The translations under genes were made by a program, and so were the position numbers. A stretch of DNA of 64,000 nt, taken from NCBI RefSeq assembly GCF_025452195.1, contig NZ_CP104972.1, positions 186,001 through 250,000 on the forward strand, written 5' to 3'. Positions 62,265 to 64,000 of the stretch are shown piece by piece. The stretch's first letter is position 1. The number at the start of each line of letters is the position of its first letter. The stretch is from Phyllobacterium zundukense. GTDB taxonomy: Bacteria > Pseudomonadota > Alphaproteobacteria > Rhizobiales > Rhizobiaceae. The notes beneath the pieces were generated by a model. The model made no database searches. It was not told the DNA's origin and saw only the letters and a program-made list of their open reading frames with translations.

Positions 62265-63146
62265 TTGGGTATTCTTGTTGGACTCGTCGTGACGATGGGA
62301 TGTCTTCTCGGCGGATTTATCGCAATGGGCGGCCATGTTGCTGTGCTCATGCAACCTTGGGAATTCGTCATCATCGGTGGCTCTGCGCTCGGCACATTCC
62401 TGGTGGCCAATCCGTTTTCGGCGGTCAAGGATACAGGCCGGGCCTGTATGGAAGCCTTTACCAACAAGATTCCCAAGCAGCGGGACTATCTCGATGTGCT
62501 CGGTGTCCTTTATGCGCTGATGCGGGAGTTGCGCGCCAAGTCGCGTAATGAGGTTGAGGTTCACATTGACAACCCAACGGAATCAACAATTTTCCAAACC
62601 TTTCCGAGCGTTCTCAAGAACCACGATTTGACTCATTTTATCTGCGATTATTGCCGCCTCATCATCATCGGCAATGCGCGCTCGCATGAGATCGAAGCCC
62701 TGATGGACGAGGAGATCCACACCATCTCGCGTGACAAACTCAAGCCCTACAATGCCATGGTCAGCGTCGCCGAAGGCCTTCCGGCACTGGGCATCGTTGC
62801 GGCAGTACTCGGCGTGATCAAGGCCATGGGTGCACTGAATGAATCGCCGGAGGTGCTCGGCCATTTGATAGGCGCAGCACTCGTTGGAACCTTCGCCGGT
62901 ATTTTCCTCTCCTATGGCGTCGTCGGCCCGATTGCCACCAAGATCAAGACAACCCGTGAGAAGCAAAACCGCCTCTACATGATCGTCAAGCAGACATTGC
63001 TTGCTTATATGAATGGCGCACTGCCCCAGATTGCGCTGGAATACGGCCGCAAGACCATTTCCGCCTATGATCGCCCGTCCATCGATGTTGTCGAACAGGA
63101 AACGCTGACACCATCGGCCCCTGCCCCGTTGCGGCAAGCGGCGTAA
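62265..63146 (+). CDS. motA: Stator protein MotA
   Basis: 293 residues from a TTG start at 62265, chosen because the product then begins [23 protein letters not shown] as other rhizobial MotA proteins do and because GGCAGGAGAG lies 5-14 bases upstream. An upstream ATG (62151) would add 38 residues that run through IS6 DNA. Four membrane helices and the conserved cytoplasmic loop are present, including [29 protein letters not shown]. MotA forms the pentameric outer ring of the stator with MotB. First gene of a plus-strand unit with fliM. Confidence 0.95.
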   Translation: MGILVGLVVTMGCLLGGFIAMGGHVAVLMQPWEFVIIGGSALGTFLVANPFSAVKDTGRACMEAFTNKIPKQRDYLDVLGVLYALMRELRAKSRNEVEVHIDNPTESTIFQTFPSVLKNHDLTHFICDYCRLIIIGNARSHEIEALMDEEIHTISRDKLKPYNAMVSVAEGLPALGIVAAVLGVIKAMGALNESPEVLGHLIGAALVGTFAGIFLSYGVVGPIATKIKTTREKQNRLYMIVKQTLLAYMNGALPQIALEYGRKTISAYDRPSIDVVEQETLTPSAPAPLRQAA

Positions 63147-63153
63147 GACAATC

Positions 63154-64000
63154 ATGGAGATCGAAGCCGAACAGAAACGACCCGACGCGCTCGCAGAGAA
63201 CATCCTGCGGGCTGCAGGCCTCTCGGTCGATGACCTTAAATCGCTGGAAGCAGTCTTCCGCGATCTTGCTGGTTCATTCGGTTCGAGGGTCGCAGCCCAG
63301 ACAGATGTCGCGATAGGTGCAGAATTCATCCGCATTGAATCGCTTGAGAAGGATGCGATCGGCGAGAATCTCCTTAAAGCCAGCCTTGTCGGTATGGTTC
63401 CGGTTGCCAAGTGGGGATCACGCCTGATGCTCGCTGCAGATCGCAATTTTATCGATTGCGGTGTTGAAGCGCTATTTGGTTCCGGCGCAAGTCACGACAC
63501 TGGCGCTGCGGCGCGGCCGCTGGCCTCCGTCGACCTTGGCATCGCCGGACAGATATTTAGCGATGTTACCGCTTCGCTCGATCATATTTTCTCGGCCGGC
63601 GGTGAGCCGCTTTTCCAGATCGGCGACCTCGTCGAGGCTGCGCATCTTGCACCAGGTACGGTCACGGAAACACGCATGATCTGCTGCACGATCGCGTTGA
63701 AGGCTACCGGGCGCTCGGGTCAGATCCTGATCCTTTTGCCGCGGTCGAGTTTCAAGCCAATGCAGGAAGCAATTGCCCGGTTGCTTCGGCAGCCGGCACA
63801 TCATTCCGATCCTGCATGGGCCAAGAAACTGCGGCTCGAAGTCAGCCGTGCCCGCATCGATGTTGAAGCCTATCTGCAGCAAGGCTCGATGACGCTCGAA
63901 CAAATCGCTCTGTTGCGGCCGGGTCAGGTGCTGCATTTGCCCAAGGACGCAATCGATCAGGTCCGTTTGCGCAGCGGCAAACAGGCGCTTTACAAATGTC
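63154..64000 (+). CDS. fliM: Flagellar switch protein FliM, 3' end outside the window
   Basis: The frame opens at ATG 63154, 7 bases after motA, and runs to the window edge (282 codons without a stop). It reads MEIEAEQKRPDALAENILRA, then LKSLEAVFRDLAGSFGSRVAAQTDVAIGAEFIRIE and the C-terminal SpoA-like surface-presentation domain (RLEVSRARIDVEAYLQQGSMTLEQIALLRPGQVLHLPKDAIDQVRLRSGKQ). FliM forms the C ring between FliG and FliN and binds CheY-P. Only the last few tens of residues are missing. Confidence 0.92.
   Translation, partial: MEIEAEQKRPDALAENILRAAGLSVDDLKSLEAVFRDLAGSFGSRVAAQTDVAIGAEFIRIESLEKDAIGENLLKASLVGMVPVAKWGSRLMLAADRNFIDCGVEALFGSGASHDTGAAARPLASVDLGIAGQIFSDVTASLDHIFSAGGEPLFQIGDLVEAAHLAPGTVTETRMICCTIALKATGRSGQILILLPRSSFKPMQEAIARLLRQPAHHSDPAWAKKLRLEVSRARIDVEAYLQQGSMTLEQIALLRPGQVLHLPKDAIDQVRLRSGKQALYKC

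Noticed and set aside
1..64000. CRISPR array
   Set aside because: No series of regularly spaced repeats was seen by eye; only short tandem or inverted repeats were found.

Overview
The window looks like a chromosomal segment of a Hyphomicrobiales (Rhizobiales) alphaproteobacterium close to the Brucellaceae/Phyllobacteriaceae. The evidence is the flagellar gene set itself: ftcR, motC, motE, flaF, flbT, a MotB of the rhizobial type, a short flagellin, and a flgF-fliI-flgBC-fliE-flgG-flgA-flgI-motE-flgH-fliL-fliP order. About two thirds of the window is one flagellar locus.

Layout. 1-3.3 kb: a histidine-kinase remnant, a small zinc-ribbon protein, an Old Yellow Enzyme and a complete IS481-family element with a 6-bp target duplication. 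3.3-8.6 kb: a PAS-PAS-GGDEF protein, a Bax-inhibitor-1 family protein, an ECF sigma/anti-sigma pair, an AI-2E family permease and a PilZ protein. 8.6-38.6 kb: flagellar genes, all on the minus strand and mostly in overlapping operons: FlgN-like, FlgJ-like, FliJ-like, fliR, flhA, fliQ, flgD, flbT, flaF, flgL, flgK, flgE, ftcR, a lytic transglycosylase, fliK, motC, motB, fliH-like, fliF, flagellin, fliP, fliL, flgH, motE, flgI, flgA, flgG, fliE, flgC, flgB, a membrane protein, fliI (followed by an IS110 insertion), flgF and a DUF1217 protein. The locus resumes on the plus strand at 62.2 kb with motA and the start of fliM.

Between the DUF1217 gene and motA, normally adjacent and divergent in this group, sits a 23.5-kb insertion (38727-62186). 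Its ends are IS6-type inverted repeats and it is flanked by a perfect 8-bp direct repeat (GAACGAGC), so it appears to have entered as an IS6-bounded composite unit. The cargo is visibly AT-richer than the flagellar DNA. It carries a PglD/NeuD-type acyltransferase, a DegT-type aminotransferase, at least seven glycosyltransferases (GT2, GT4-like, GT61, two large RgpF fusions), several methyltransferases, decayed small genes, and nested IS66/IS21/IS6 remnants. I see no Wzx, Wzy, Wzm/Wzt or nucleotide-sugar dehydratase, so I propose a flagellin-glycosylation island; O-antigen or capsule synthesis is the main alternative.

Seven flagellar transcription units carry a shared 14-bp sequence 30-50 bp before the start codon (consensus about YTCNCGCAAGYTT), a candidate FtcR operator. 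One copy lies on each side of the island. Several genes, including motB and the fliH-like gene, are broken by single-base indels, some in homopolymers; these may be real decay or sequence errors.
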